Shown here piece by piece: positions 8,375-17,347 of a stretch of DNA of 64,000 nucleotides. This stretch comes from Janthinobacterium aquaticum (GTDB lineage Bacteria; Pseudomonadota; Gammaproteobacteria; Burkholderiales; Burkholderiaceae_D). The stretch's first letter is position 1, and every line of letters starts with the position of its first letter. A program made the position numbers and the translations under genes. The notes beneath the pieces were generated by a model. The model saw only the letters and a program-made list of their open reading frames with translations. It searched no databases and had not been told where the DNA came from. The DNA lies in NCBI RefSeq assembly GCF_009208565.1, contig NZ_WFLK01000004.1:310001-374000 (forward strand), read 5' to 3'.

Positions 8375-9577
8375 ATGTCCACTCAGTCCAGCCAGGCCGA
8401 TCAGCCTGCCAGTGTTTCCCCAGCAGGCCCAGCCCCTGTACGCATTACGCCTGCAGCTCCAGCGGCGGCCGCGCCGGCCGGGCCCAACAACCGCGTCAAA
8501 ATTATCGCTGGCCTGATCGTGCTGGCCGCGCTGGGCGCCGGTGGCCGCATGTGGTACCGCAGCCATAATTTTGTCGAGACCGAAAACGCCTATGTGGCTG
8601 GCCACGTGCATCCGGTATCGGCGCGCATTTCCGGCGTCGTCACCAAGGTGTTTATCGATGACAACCAGATGGTGAAAGAGGGCGACGTGATTGCCGAACT
8701 CGATCCGTTTGACCAGCGCGTCAAGACCGAACAGATCGCCGCCCAGATCGCCAGCGCCGAGCAGCAGGTGCTGCAGGCCGATGCGCAGATCGCCCAGGTA
8801 CAGGCACAGGCTAGCGCTGCCCAGGCGCAGGTGGCCCAGGCCGATGCGCAATTGTTGCGCGCCAAACAGGATGCCGAGCGCTTTGGCCAGCTCTATACCA
8901 GCCAGATGAAGGCTGTCTCGAAAGCCGAAGTGGACGCTGCCAACGCCGCCCGTTCCGGCGCGACCGCTGACCTCGCTGCCCGCCGCGACAGCGCCGCTGC
9001 CGCCAAGGCGCAGATCGGTGCCGCCCAGGCTGCGCGCGATGTGGCCAAGGCCCAGGTTGCCGTGCTGCGCGTGCAGTTGAAAGACGCCGAACAGCAGCTG
9101 CAATACAACCGCATCCTGGCGCCGGTTGCCGGCCGCATCGGCAAGCGCAACGTGGAAACAGGCATGCGCGTGCAGCCTGGCCAGCAGCTGACGGCCATCG
9201 TGCAGGATGATGTGTGGGTGACTGCCAACTTCAAGGAAACCCAGCTGGCCAATCTGCATCGCGGCCAGAAGGTGCATGTGTCGGTCGACGCCATGCCCGG
9301 CAAGGAACTGGTCGGTACCGTCGACAGTTTTGCACCGGCTTCGGGCGCGCAGTTTGCACTGCTGCCAGCCGATAACGCCACCGGCAACTTCACCAAGATC
9401 GTCCAGCGCGTACCGGTCAAGATCGTGTTCAAGCCGGAAGACATCAAGGCCATGAACGGCCGCCTTGTGCCGGGCATGTCGGTGATTGCCGAAGTCAATA
9501 TCAAGGAGCCTGTTTCCGAGCCGGCCGCACAGCACGCTGCTGCGCCAGCCGCCACCGCTGCCACTGCCGCTCGCTAA
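8375..9577 (+). CDS. emrA: HlyD/EmrA-family membrane fusion protein
   Basis: Periplasmic adaptor of a tripartite pump linking the inner-membrane MFS exporter to an outer-membrane channel. In 400 residues: Ala/Pro-rich N-terminus, one TM segment at about 45-65, the family's ENAYV motif, a split lipoyl-like domain, an Ala/Gln-rich alpha-helical coiled coil (about 110-215) and a beta-barrel domain. ATG 8375 is preceded by GGAG at 8365-8368; an upstream in-frame extension has no ribosome binding site. It is the first gene of a three-gene operon, 6 bp before emrB. The substrate cannot be read from sequence. Confidence 0.93.
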   Translation: MSTQSSQADQPASVSPAGPAPVRITPAAPAAAAPAGPNNRVKIIAGLIVLAALGAGGRMWYRSHNFVETENAYVAGHVHPVSARISGVVTKVFIDDNQMVKEGDVIAELDPFDQRVKTEQIAAQIASAEQQVLQADAQIAQVQAQASAAQAQVAQADAQLLRAKQDAERFGQLYTSQMKAVSKAEVDAANAARSGATADLAARRDSAAAAKAQIGAAQAARDVAKAQVAVLRVQLKDAEQQLQYNRILAPVAGRIGKRNVETGMRVQPGQQLTAIVQDDVWVTANFKETQLANLHRGQKVHVSVDAMPGKELVGTVDSFAPASGAQFALLPADNATGNFTKIVQRVPVKIVFKPEDIKAMNGRLVPGMSVIAEVNIKEPVSEPAAQHAAAPAATAATAAR

Positions 9578-9583
9578 TCTGTC

Positions 9584-11182
9584 ATGAGCAGCCCCTCAAC
9601 CACCCTGGCCAGGCCGCCAGCGTTCCCCGTGCTGGACGATAAAGTCTCCGGGCGTACCTGGCTGGCCGTGGCCGCCGGCATGCTGGGCGCCTTTATGGCG
9701 GTGCTCGACATCCAGATCACGAACTCGTCGCTCAAGGACATCCTCGGTTCGCTGTCGGCCACCCAGGAAGAAGGCTCGTGGATCTCCACCGCCTACCTGG
9801 TGGCGGAAATTATCGTCATTCCGCTGACCGCCTTGCTGGCGCGCGTATTCAGCCTGCGCGGCTACATGATTGGCACCACCTCGTTCTTCCTGCTGTTCTC
9901 GACCTTGTGCGGTACCGCCTGGAATCTGGAAAGCATGATCGTGTTTCGCATGCTGCAAGGCTTTACCGGTGGCGCGCTGATCCCGATGGCCTTCACGCTG
10001 GTGATGCTCAAGCTGCCGCCGTCGAAGCGCGCCACCGGCATGGCCATTTTCGGCCTGACCGCCACGCTGGCGCCGGCCATGGGCCCGACCCTGGGCGGCT
10101 ATCTGTCCGAGCTGTATGGCTGGCCTTCGATTTTCTATATCAACTGGGTGCCGGGCGTGCTGCTGATCGTCGGCATGATCTATGGCCTCGACAAGGAGCC
10201 GGTCAATCTCAAGCTGTTCTGGAAGGCCGACTGGCTCGGTATCTTCTTTATGGCGCTGGGCCTTGGCTGCCTGACCATTTTCCTCGAAGAAGGCAACTCG
10301 AAAGACTGGTTCGATTCGACCTTTATCATCACCTTTGCAGCACTGGCATTGGCTGGCCTGTTGGGCTGGGTCGTGACCAGCGCCACGCGCGCCGAACCGT
10401 TCGTCAACCTGGCGCTGTATGGCCAGCGCAACTTCCTGGTGGCGACCTTGCTGTCGGCCGTGACCGGCATGGGCTTGTATGGCTCGGCCTTCCTGCTGCC
10501 ACTGTTCCTGGGCCAGATCGCCGGCTATTCGCCGATGCAGATCGGTGAAGTGATCATGTGGGTCGGCCTGCCGCAGCTGTTCATTATGCCGTTCGTGGCC
10601 AAGCTGTCCGCGGTGGTCGATAACCGCATCCTGTGTTCGTTCGGCCTGCTGCTGTTCGGTGGCTCGTGCCTGATGAATGCCTATATGGATGCGTCGACCG
10701 GCTACGACCAACTGCTGTGGTCGCAAGTGGTGCGTGCGCTGGGCCAGCCGTTCGTGATGCTGACGCTGTCGAACTTTGCTATGAAGGGCATCGCGCCCAA
10801 GGACATGGCCTCGGCATCGAGCCTGTTCAATATGACCCGCAATCTGGGCGGCTCGATCGGCATTGCCCTGCTGGCCACGGCGCTCAGCACCCGCGAGCAT
10901 TTTCATTCGCAGCGCCTCGGTGAATCGATCAACGCCTTTTCCAGCGCGACCCAACTGCGCATCGACCAGCTGACGGCGTCGTTTGTCGGCAAGGGTTTCG
11001 ATCCGGTCACGGCCGGCAACCAGGCTTTGCAGGCGATTGACGGCATCGTGCGCCGCGAAGCGTATGTAATGGCCTACAACGACGGCTTCTTCCTCGTTGG
11101 CGCCATTTTGATCGGCTGCATCGTGCCGCTGTGGCTGGCCGACAAACTCAAAGCCCCCGGTGGCGGTGGCGGCGGTCATTGA
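9584..11182 (+). CDS. emrB: DHA2-family (EmrB/QacA) drug:H+ antiporter
   Basis: The 532-residue major facilitator protein has about 14 hydrophobic segments, typical of the DHA2 subfamily. The antiporter motif C region (L-x-P-A-x-G-P-x-x-G-G) is visible around residues 160-173. It exports a substrate, probably an amphipathic or aromatic toxicant, using the proton gradient together with the adaptor before it and the OM factor after it. It ends in an unusual run of six glycines and a histidine. Start is ATG 9584, six bases after the emrA stop. Confidence 0.94.
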   Translation: MSSPSTTLARPPAFPVLDDKVSGRTWLAVAAGMLGAFMAVLDIQITNSSLKDILGSLSATQEEGSWISTAYLVAEIIVIPLTALLARVFSLRGYMIGTTSFFLLFSTLCGTAWNLESMIVFRMLQGFTGGALIPMAFTLVMLKLPPSKRATGMAIFGLTATLAPAMGPTLGGYLSELYGWPSIFYINWVPGVLLIVGMIYGLDKEPVNLKLFWKADWLGIFFMALGLGCLTIFLEEGNSKDWFDSTFIITFAALALAGLLGWVVTSATRAEPFVNLALYGQRNFLVATLLSAVTGMGLYGSAFLLPLFLGQIAGYSPMQIGEVIMWVGLPQLFIMPFVAKLSAVVDNRILCSFGLLLFGGSCLMNAYMDASTGYDQLLWSQVVRALGQPFVMLTLSNFAMKGIAPKDMASASSLFNMTRNLGGSIGIALLATALSTREHFHSQRLGESINAFSSATQLRIDQLTASFVGKGFDPVTAGNQALQAIDGIVRREAYVMAYNDGFFLVGAILIGCIVPLWLADKLKAPGGGGGGH

Positions 11183-11208
11183 CCGTCCATCAGAATAAAA
11201 GGTACATC

Positions 11209-12669
11209 ATGAAAACAGTATTGACCAAAATCGCCGCAGCAGCCTCGCTGGCCGTGGCGCTGGCCGCCTGCGGTACCGTCGGCCAGGATTTCAAGGCGCC
11301 TGCGAATGTGGCTGGCGTTGACGGCAGCACGTTCCGCCACGGCGCCGGTGCGCCGGACGCAGCGCAACTGCCGGCCCAGTGGTGGCGCGTGTTTGGCGAC
11401 GCCGCCCTTGACCAGCTCGAGCAAAGCGCGCTGCAGGACAATCCAAGCGTGAAGGCGGCCGGCGAACGGCTGCTGCAGGCGCTGGCGCAAAGCGGCACGG
11501 CGCGCGCCAACCAGGGCGTCAATGTGAGCGTCAATACCGGCATTTCCAATTCGCGCACCTCGGCCAATACCTCGCAGGGCCTGGCGTTGGGCAACCGCTC
11601 GATCAGCGGCAACAACTTCTCGGTGGGCGGTTCGCTGTCGTATGAAATCGACCTGATGGGCCGCGTCAAGCGCCTGGTCGAAGCATCCGACGCCCAGGCA
11701 TTGGCGGCCGAAGCCGACCGCGACGGCGTATTGCTGATGCTGTCGTCGCAGGTGGCCAGTACCTACTGGCAGTTGCGCGGGCTGGATGCCGAACTGGCGA
11801 TCCTGAACGGCGCACTCGACACCCGCCGCGAATCGGCGCAGCTGGTCGAGGCACGCTTCAATGCGGGCCTGACCAATGAGCTCGACCTGGCGCGCGCCAA
11901 AGTAGAATTGCAAAACGCCCAGGCCGATCTGCATGAAGTGCAGCGCCAGCGCAATCAGCTGGAAAACAGCCTGGCCACGCTGACCGGCAAGGCGCCGTCG
12001 GCGCTGCAACTGGCAGCCAGCTCGAACGTGGCGTTGCCGCAGCCGCCGGCCATTCCGGTCGGCCTGCCAGCCAGTTTGCTGGCGCACCGTCCTGACCTGG
12101 TGTCGAGCGTGGCCAGCCTGCGCGCGGCCAATGCCCAGGTGGGCGTGGCCGAAGGCGCATTCTATCCATCGCTGCAGCTGACCGGCAACTTTGGCTACGC
12201 CTCGGAAAAGCTGCGCGACCTGGCGCAGGGCGGCTCGCGCCAGTTCAGCGTGGGGCCACTGGCGCTGTCGCTGCCGATCTTTGACGGCGGTCGCAACCAG
12301 GCCAATCTGGACTTGTCGAAAGCGCGCTACGGCGAGGCGCTGGCCAATCACGAGACCAAGCTGCTGACGGCCCTGCGCGAAGTGGAAGACGCCCTGTCGG
12401 ACGTGCAGCAGCGCCAGTTGCAGGGCGATGCGCAAGCGCTGTCGCAGGAAGCGGCGGCGCGCGCCTATCTGGTGGCGCGCACCCGCTACGAGCGCGGCGT
12501 GTCGAATTACCTCGACGTGACCGACGCCCAACGCAGCTCGCTGGCAGCCGACCGCGCCGCCGTGCAGATCAAGACCCAGCGCCTGCTGGCAACGGTGGCC
12601 GTGGCCCGCTCGCTGGGCGCCGGCTGGCAGCCGCAGGGCGAACTGGCCAAGCTGGCAGCAGCGCGCTAA
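11209..12669 (+). CDS. NodT-family outer membrane efflux lipoprotein
   Basis: TolC-like outer-membrane factor of the tripartite pump, 486 residues. The N-terminus is a lipoprotein signal with lipobox LAAC (cysteine near residue 22). Two OEP repeats follow, each with long amphipathic helices and the family's Y-E-x-D-x-x-G-R-x-(R/K) segment near residue 145. ATG 11209 lies 26 bp after emrB, preceded by the weak AAAAGG, so it is probably co-transcribed. A GC-rich hairpin 27 bp downstream may end the transcript. Confidence 0.92.
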   Translation: MKTVLTKIAAAASLAVALAACGTVGQDFKAPANVAGVDGSTFRHGAGAPDAAQLPAQWWRVFGDAALDQLEQSALQDNPSVKAAGERLLQALAQSGTARANQGVNVSVNTGISNSRTSANTSQGLALGNRSISGNNFSVGGSLSYEIDLMGRVKRLVEASDAQALAAEADRDGVLLMLSSQVASTYWQLRGLDAELAILNGALDTRRESAQLVEARFNAGLTNELDLARAKVELQNAQADLHEVQRQRNQLENSLATLTGKAPSALQLAASSNVALPQPPAIPVGLPASLLAHRPDLVSSVASLRAANAQVGVAEGAFYPSLQLTGNFGYASEKLRDLAQGGSRQFSVGPLALSLPIFDGGRNQANLDLSKARYGEALANHETKLLTALREVEDALSDVQQRQLQGDAQALSQEAAARAYLVARTRYERGVSNYLDVTDAQRSSLAADRAAVQIKTQRLLATVAVARSLGAGWQPQGELAKLAAAR

Positions 12670-12695
12670 GGCAAGTGCAATGATTACGTGAGCGT

Positions 12696-12721
12696 GGCCG
12701 GCGGCGGTGTCGCCGCCGGCC
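12696..12721 (+). terminator. GC-rich hairpin after the efflux operon
   Basis: Perfect 11-bp stem GGCCGGCGGCG with a GTGT loop. No T-tract follows, so intrinsic termination would be weak; it could instead act as a 3'-end stabiliser. The rest of 12670-12900 shows no coding signal. Confidence 0.45.
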
Positions 12722-12900
12722 CGTAGCGTTACAGATATACCTCAAACCAAAGCGCGTTGTGGCCGGGCCTTAGCGTTCCAGCAGCGGCGCTGACGGCATA
12801 AAAAGCAGCAAGTCCAACGCAAATGCGGCATCCGTGTTAATTTATCGTTTCCACAATTCAATATTTGATTTTGGCAACTTTTATAATAACAGGGACGGAT

Positions 12901-14640
12901 ATGCAAAGCACCAGCATCAGCACACGCTTGTACACAGGATTTGGCCTGGTACTGTTACTGCTGATTATCGTTACAGCACTCGGCATCAACCGCGTACAAA
13001 AGATCGACACCATCCTGACCAATATCAGCGAGGTCAATAACGTCAAGCAGCGTCACGCGATCAATTTCCGCGGCAGCGTGCACGACCGCGCGATTGCCTT
13101 GCGCGATGTGGTGTTGGCGGGCGACCAGCCGGCAGTCAGCCAGCACGTGGCGCAGATCGGCAAGCTGGCCGACAACTATGCGCAGGCGGCCACACCGCTT
13201 GAACAGATCATCGGCAGTGGCAAGGGCGTCACACAGGACGAGCGCGATGCGCTGGCCGGCATCAAGGCGGCCGAAGCCAAGGCCCAGCCGGTCATTGCCA
13301 AAGTCATCGCGCTGCGCCAGGCCGACAATGTCGCCGAAGCGTCCACACTGCTGCAGCAGCAGGGCGCCGTGGCGTTTGTCGACTGGCTGGCGGCCGTCAA
13401 CAAGCTGATCGACCTGGAAGAAAAAATGAGCCGCGAGCAGGCGGCCAGCGCCACCACCGTGGCGCGCAGCTTCTTCTTTTTCATGGTGGTGCTGTGCGTG
13501 GGTGCGATTGCCATCGGCATGACGGCCGCCTGGCGCATCAGCCATGGCCTGCTGCGCCAGCTCGGTGGCGAGCCCGATTATGCGGCCGCCATCGTTGGCG
13601 ATATCGCGGCCGGCAACCTGGCCGTGACCATCGATACGCGCCCTGGCGACAAGAGCAGCCTGCTGTTCGCCATGCGCGGCATGCGCGACAGCCTGGTCGC
13701 CATCGTCGGCCAGGTGCGCGCCGGTACGCAGACCATCGCCACTAATGCGCGCGAGATTTCCGCCGGCAACCAGGATCTGTCGAACCGCACCGAGCAGCAA
13801 GCCGGCTCGATCGAAGAGACGGCCAGCTCGATGGAGCAGCTGACCGGCACCGTCAAGCAGAATGCCGAGCACGCCGTGCAGGCCAACGAACTGGCGCAAT
13901 CGGCCTCCAGCGTGGCCGTCAAGGGTGGCGCGGTGGTGGCGCAGGTGGTCGACACGATGGCCTCGATCAACGATTCCTCGCGCAAGATCGTCGATATTAT
14001 CGGCGTGATCGACAGCATTGCCTTCCAGACCAATATCCTGGCCTTGAATGCGGCCGTCGAGGCGGCGCGCGCCGGCGAGCAGGGCCGTGGCTTTGCGGTG
14101 GTGGCGACCGAAGTGCGCAACCTGGCGCAGCGTTCGAGCCAGGCAGCGAAAGAAATCAAGGGGCTGATCGACGATTCGGTTGAACGCGTCGATGCCGGTG
14201 CACGCCTGGTCGACGAGGCGGGCGCGACCATGCAGGACATCGTGGCCAGCGTCAAGCGCGTGACCGACATCATGAGTGAAATCAGTGTTGCCACGCGCGA
14301 GCAGTCGTCCGGTATCGAACAGGTGAACCAGGCCATCGGCATGATGGACCAGGTGGTGCAGCAGAACGCGGCGCTGGTCGAGCAGTCGGCCTCGGCCGCC
14401 GCTTCACTCGACGAGCAGGCCGGCAGCCTGGCGCAACTGGTCAGCGTGTTCAAGCTGGGCGCGGACGAGCACGCATTCAAGGCGGCGCCAGCGCCGGCGC
14501 CGTTCAAAGCAGCAGCAGCGCCAGCACCAGCGCGCAAGCCTGCGCCGGCCAAGGCAGTTAGCGCCAGGCCGCAGCGCCAGTTGCCAGCCAAAAAGCTGGC
14601 GCCGGCCAAAGTGGCCGATGATTCCTGGGAAGAATTTTAA
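12901..14640 (+). CDS. Methyl-accepting chemotaxis protein with CheR-tether tail
   Basis: Transmembrane chemoreceptor, 579 residues: TM1 about 11-30, periplasmic four-helix-type sensor about 31-185, TM2 about 190-213 (FFFFMVV), HAMP to about 265, then the MA signalling domain with the hairpin-tip segment ([16 protein letters not shown]) near 390. After an Ala/Pro/Lys linker it ends in DSWEEF, matching the x-W-x-x-F pentapeptide that tethers CheR/CheB. ATG 12901 is chosen over an upstream in-frame codon because it begins a clean TM1 N-terminus and AGGGA lies upstream. A TATAAT at 12882-12887 would give a very short leader. The ligand is unknown; no che genes are adjacent. Confidence 0.93.
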   Translation: MQSTSISTRLYTGFGLVLLLLIIVTALGINRVQKIDTILTNISEVNNVKQRHAINFRGSVHDRAIALRDVVLAGDQPAVSQHVAQIGKLADNYAQAATPLEQIIGSGKGVTQDERDALAGIKAAEAKAQPVIAKVIALRQADNVAEASTLLQQQGAVAFVDWLAAVNKLIDLEEKMSREQAASATTVARSFFFFMVVLCVGAIAIGMTAAWRISHGLLRQLGGEPDYAAAIVGDIAAGNLAVTIDTRPGDKSSLLFAMRGMRDSLVAIVGQVRAGTQTIATNAREISAGNQDLSNRTEQQAGSIEETASSMEQLTGTVKQNAEHAVQANELAQSASSVAVKGGAVVAQVVDTMASINDSSRKIVDIIGVIDSIAFQTNILALNAAVEAARAGEQGRGFAVVATEVRNLAQRSSQAAKEIKGLIDDSVERVDAGARLVDEAGATMQDIVASVKRVTDIMSEISVATREQSSGIEQVNQAIGMMDQVVQQNAALVEQSASAAASLDEQAGSLAQLVSVFKLGADEHAFKAAPAPAPFKAAAAPAPARKPAPAKAVSARPQRQLPAKKLAPAKVADDSWEEF

Positions 14641-14653
14641 GCCGCCGCTGGCG

Positions 14654-14696
14654 TACAATCTGGCTCTTGTCGATGTTTCGAGGCTCAAGAGCCAGA
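14654..14696 (+). promoter_or_regulatory. promoter and leader hairpin of the M49-like gene
   Basis: A TACAAT -10-like box (14654-14659) is directly followed by a perfect 11-bp inverted repeat: TCTGGCTCTTG (14659-14669) and CAAGAGCCAGA (14686-14696). The 16-nt loop contains a smaller TCGA-TGTT-TCGA hairpin. Only CCCC separates the 3' arm from the ATG at 14701, and there is no Shine-Dalgarno in the gap. It has no T-tract, so it is not a normal terminator of the upstream MCP. Confidence 0.55.
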
Positions 14697-14700
14697 CCCC

Positions 14701-16419
14701 ATGAAAAAATTCCTGTTTCCCCTGCTGATGGCTGCGGCCGTCGGCAGCGCCTGCGCCGCCACCGGCGCGCCAGCCACCGCCGAACAACTGACGGCCATGA
14801 GCGCACGCTATGCGCCTGTCGAGCTCAAAGCCGATACCTCACACTTGTCGAGCGGCGACCGCAAGGCCATCGCCAAGCTGATCGAAGCGGCCAAGCTGGT
14901 TGACGTACTGCAGCTGCGGCAGCGCTGGTCCGGCAATGAAGCGCTGTGGGCGGCGCTGAAAAAAGACCAGTCCGCGCTGGGCCAGGCGCGCCTCAATTAT
15001 TTCTGGATCAACAAGGGACCGTGGTCGGTGCTCGACGGCCATGGCTCGTTCATGCCGGCCAGTTATGCCGGCATAACCATTCCTGCAAAGAAACCCGAAG
15101 CGGGCAACTTCTATCCGGCCGGCGCTACCAAGGCCAGCCTTGAGCAGTGGATGAACGGCCTGGCGCCGCAGGACAAGCAGCAGGCGCAATGGTTCTTTAC
15201 CACCATTCGCGCCGGCAAAGATGGCCAGTACCGCACGGTCAAGTATTCGGATGAATACAAAAAGGAGCTGACGCAGCTGGCCAGGCTGCTCAACGAGGCC
15301 GCAGCGGCCACCGACAATGCCTCGTTGAAAAAATTCCTGAGCCTGCGCGCCAAGGCATTCCTCGATAACGACTACCTGCCGTCCGATTTTGCCTGGATGG
15401 ACCTCGATTCGCCCGTCGACGTGACTATCGGCCCGTACGAGACCTATAACGACGAACTGTTCGGCTACAAGGCCGCGTTCGAGGCCTATGTGAATATCCG
15501 CGACCAGGCCGAAACGCAAAAGCTCGACTTCTTTGCCAAGCATATGCAGGAGCTGGAAGACAACCTGCCGCTCGACGCGCAGTATCGCAACCCGAAAGTG
15601 GGTGCGCTGGCGCCGATGGTGGTGGTCAACCAGGTGTATGGCGCCGGCGACGGCAATATGGCCGTGCAGACGGCGGCCTACAACCTGCCCAATGACGAGC
15701 GCATTATCAGCCAGCGCGGCTCGAAGCGCGTGATGCTCAAAAACGTGCAGGAAGCCAAGTTTGCCGCGACGCTCACGCCCATCTCGAAGCTGGTGCTGGC
15801 GCCTGATGCGCAGCAGGACGTGGACTTCAATTCCTTCTTCACGCATATCCTCGCGCATGAAATCATGCATGGTCTGGGCCCGCATGCCACCACCGTCGAT
15901 GGCAAGCCCTCCACGCCGCGCCAGGATCTGAAGGAAACCTATTCCACCATCGAGGAAGCCAAGGCTGACATCACCGGCCTGTACGCGCTGCGCTACATGA
16001 TGGACAAGGGTCAGTTGGATGGCACGCTGGGCCGTGGCGAGGTGGCAGAGCGCAAGCTGTACAACACCTTCCTCGCGTCGGCTTTCCGTACCCTGCATTT
16101 CGGCCTGACCGATTCGCACGCGCGCGGCATGGCGATCCAGCTCAACTACATCCTCGACAAGGGCGGTTTCGTGTCGCTGGGCGACGGCCGCTTTGGCGTT
16201 GATTTCGGCAAGATCAAACAGGCCGTGATCGACCTCGACCGCGAGTTCCTGACCATTGAGGCAACCGGCGACTACACGCGCGCCAAGGCCCTGATGGACA
16301 AGTACGTGGTGATCCGTCCGGAAGTGCAGGTCGCGCTCGACAAAATGAAGTCGATCCCGAACGATATCCGTCCGGCGTTCGTGACGGCGCGTGCGCTTGA
16401 CCCTGTTGGTGTCAAATAG
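14701..16419 (+). CDS. Secreted M49-like (dipeptidyl-peptidase III family) metallohydrolase
   Basis: The 572-residue protein has a Sec signal peptide ending near residue 20 (ACA-A). Zinc ligands: HEIMH at 386-390 and EEAKAD at 418-423, the latter matching the EECRAE/D motif of DPP III. Classical DPP III has a six-residue HEXXGH; here it is a five-residue HEXXH followed by GLGPH, as in the bacterial DPP III-like/Nudix-associated branch. The DSPVDVTIGPYETY segment near 237-250 is a conserved part of that branch. It probably cleaves peptides in the periplasm. It is followed by a second HEXXH protein. Start ATG 14701 has no clear ribosome binding site. Confidence 0.8.
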   Translation: MKKFLFPLLMAAAVGSACAATGAPATAEQLTAMSARYAPVELKADTSHLSSGDRKAIAKLIEAAKLVDVLQLRQRWSGNEALWAALKKDQSALGQARLNYFWINKGPWSVLDGHGSFMPASYAGITIPAKKPEAGNFYPAGATKASLEQWMNGLAPQDKQQAQWFFTTIRAGKDGQYRTVKYSDEYKKELTQLARLLNEAAAATDNASLKKFLSLRAKAFLDNDYLPSDFAWMDLDSPVDVTIGPYETYNDELFGYKAAFEAYVNIRDQAETQKLDFFAKHMQELEDNLPLDAQYRNPKVGALAPMVVVNQVYGAGDGNMAVQTAAYNLPNDERIISQRGSKRVMLKNVQEAKFAATLTPISKLVLAPDAQQDVDFNSFFTHILAHEIMHGLGPHATTVDGKPSTPRQDLKETYSTIEEAKADITGLYALRYMMDKGQLDGTLGRGEVAERKLYNTFLASAFRTLHFGLTDSHARGMAIQLNYILDKGGFVSLGDGRFGVDFGKIKQAVIDLDREFLTIEATGDYTRAKALMDKYVVIRPEVQVALDKMKSIPNDIRPAFVTARALDPVGVK

Positions 16420-16431
16420 ACCTTTGATTTT

Positions 16432-16467
16432 GCGTCGGATTACGGCCCGGTGGGCCACATCCGACGC
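16432..16467. repeat. degenerate REP-like single element R2
   Basis: One palindrome with arms GCGTCGGAT and ATCCGACGC and inner helix GGCCC-GGT-GGGCC. The GTAG head seen at the other loci is missing and the TAATCC arm has become CATCC, so it looks like an eroded copy. It starts 12 bp after the M49-like gene stop. Confidence 0.65.
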
Positions 16468-16564
16468 TTGCTGATTTATTCGGTAAAAGTTGTCGATTTT
16501 TCCTTGCGGAAACATCTCTCTGGACTACCCTGCAGTATCCTGCCCTTTACCTGCTGCGGTATAC

Positions 16565-17236
16565 ATGTCCAGATTGCTATTGTTGTTCAGCCTGTTTTTA
16601 CCTTCTTTTCCCGTCCTGGCTTCTTCTGCACTGACCGCGCTTGAAACGCGCTGGCTCAAGGCCGGCGCGCCCGTGATCGCCTATGCGCGCGCACAGGGCC
16701 TGCCGCTCGATATCGTGGTACAGCCGCAAACGACGCCCGACGCCGTACCGTTGGCGCTGGGCTTTGCGAACGGGCGCTGCAAGCTGGTGCTGTCGATGCG
16801 CGGCAACGCCCAGGCCGAAGCGGTGCTCGCTAGCGTGCGGGCAGATCAGAAGAGCCTGATGATCGAAGCGATGACGGCGCACGAGATCGGCCACTGCCAG
16901 CGCTATGCGCAAGGGGACTGGCATCAGATGCCGGCCGGTTTTGTCGAGCCGCGCACCAGGCGCATGCCGACGCTGGCGCAGGAACTGGCCGCCACCCGGC
17001 GCGAGGAAGGCTATGCCGACCTGGTGGCGCTGGCCTGGATGCACCAGCATCATCTTGCCAACTATCGCGCCGTACTGGACTGGATGGGTTCGGTGCGCGC
17101 CAGCATGGCCAGCGGTTCGCACGACACAGCACCGTGGCTGGCGCTGGCTGCCGTACCAGCTGTTTTTGACGATGCCGACACGCCATTTGAGCAGGCGCAG
17201 AAGCTGTGGCAGCAGGGCTTGCGTCAAGGAAAGTAA
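16565..17236 (+). CDS. Secreted HEXXH metallopeptidase-like protein
   Basis: The 223-residue protein has a hydrophobic signal peptide (cleavage near residue 19, VLASS). HEIGH at 106-110 and a downstream REEGYADLVAL segment with Glu147/Glu148/Asp152 give a gluzincin-like zinc site layout: HEXXH, about 36 residues, then acidic ligand. I do not recognise a named family. It follows the M49-like gene, which has a comparable pair of motifs, but is much smaller. I chose ATG 16565 because it starts exactly at the signal peptide; an in-frame TTG at 16490 has no better support. Confidence 0.72.
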   Translation: MSRLLLLFSLFLPSFPVLASSALTALETRWLKAGAPVIAYARAQGLPLDIVVQPQTTPDAVPLALGFANGRCKLVLSMRGNAQAEAVLASVRADQKSLMIEAMTAHEIGHCQRYAQGDWHQMPAGFVEPRTRRMPTLAQELAATRREEGYADLVALAWMHQHHLANYRAVLDWMGSVRASMASGSHDTAPWLALAAVPAVFDDADTPFEQAQKLWQQGLRQGK

Positions 17237-17347
17237 GTGATTGCTTGCCGGTGGATCGGCATTGGGTGTGTGTTGTCGCACAGTGCGTGCAGCCCGACAG
17301 GCGTTTAATCGGGGCCTCGACTTCTTATTCCACCAGGAGGACCCATC

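Noticed and set aside
14667-14903. Overlapping 78-codon frame starting in the M49-like leader
   Set aside because: It overlaps the signal peptide region out of frame, with Arg-rich shadow composition and no ribosome binding site.
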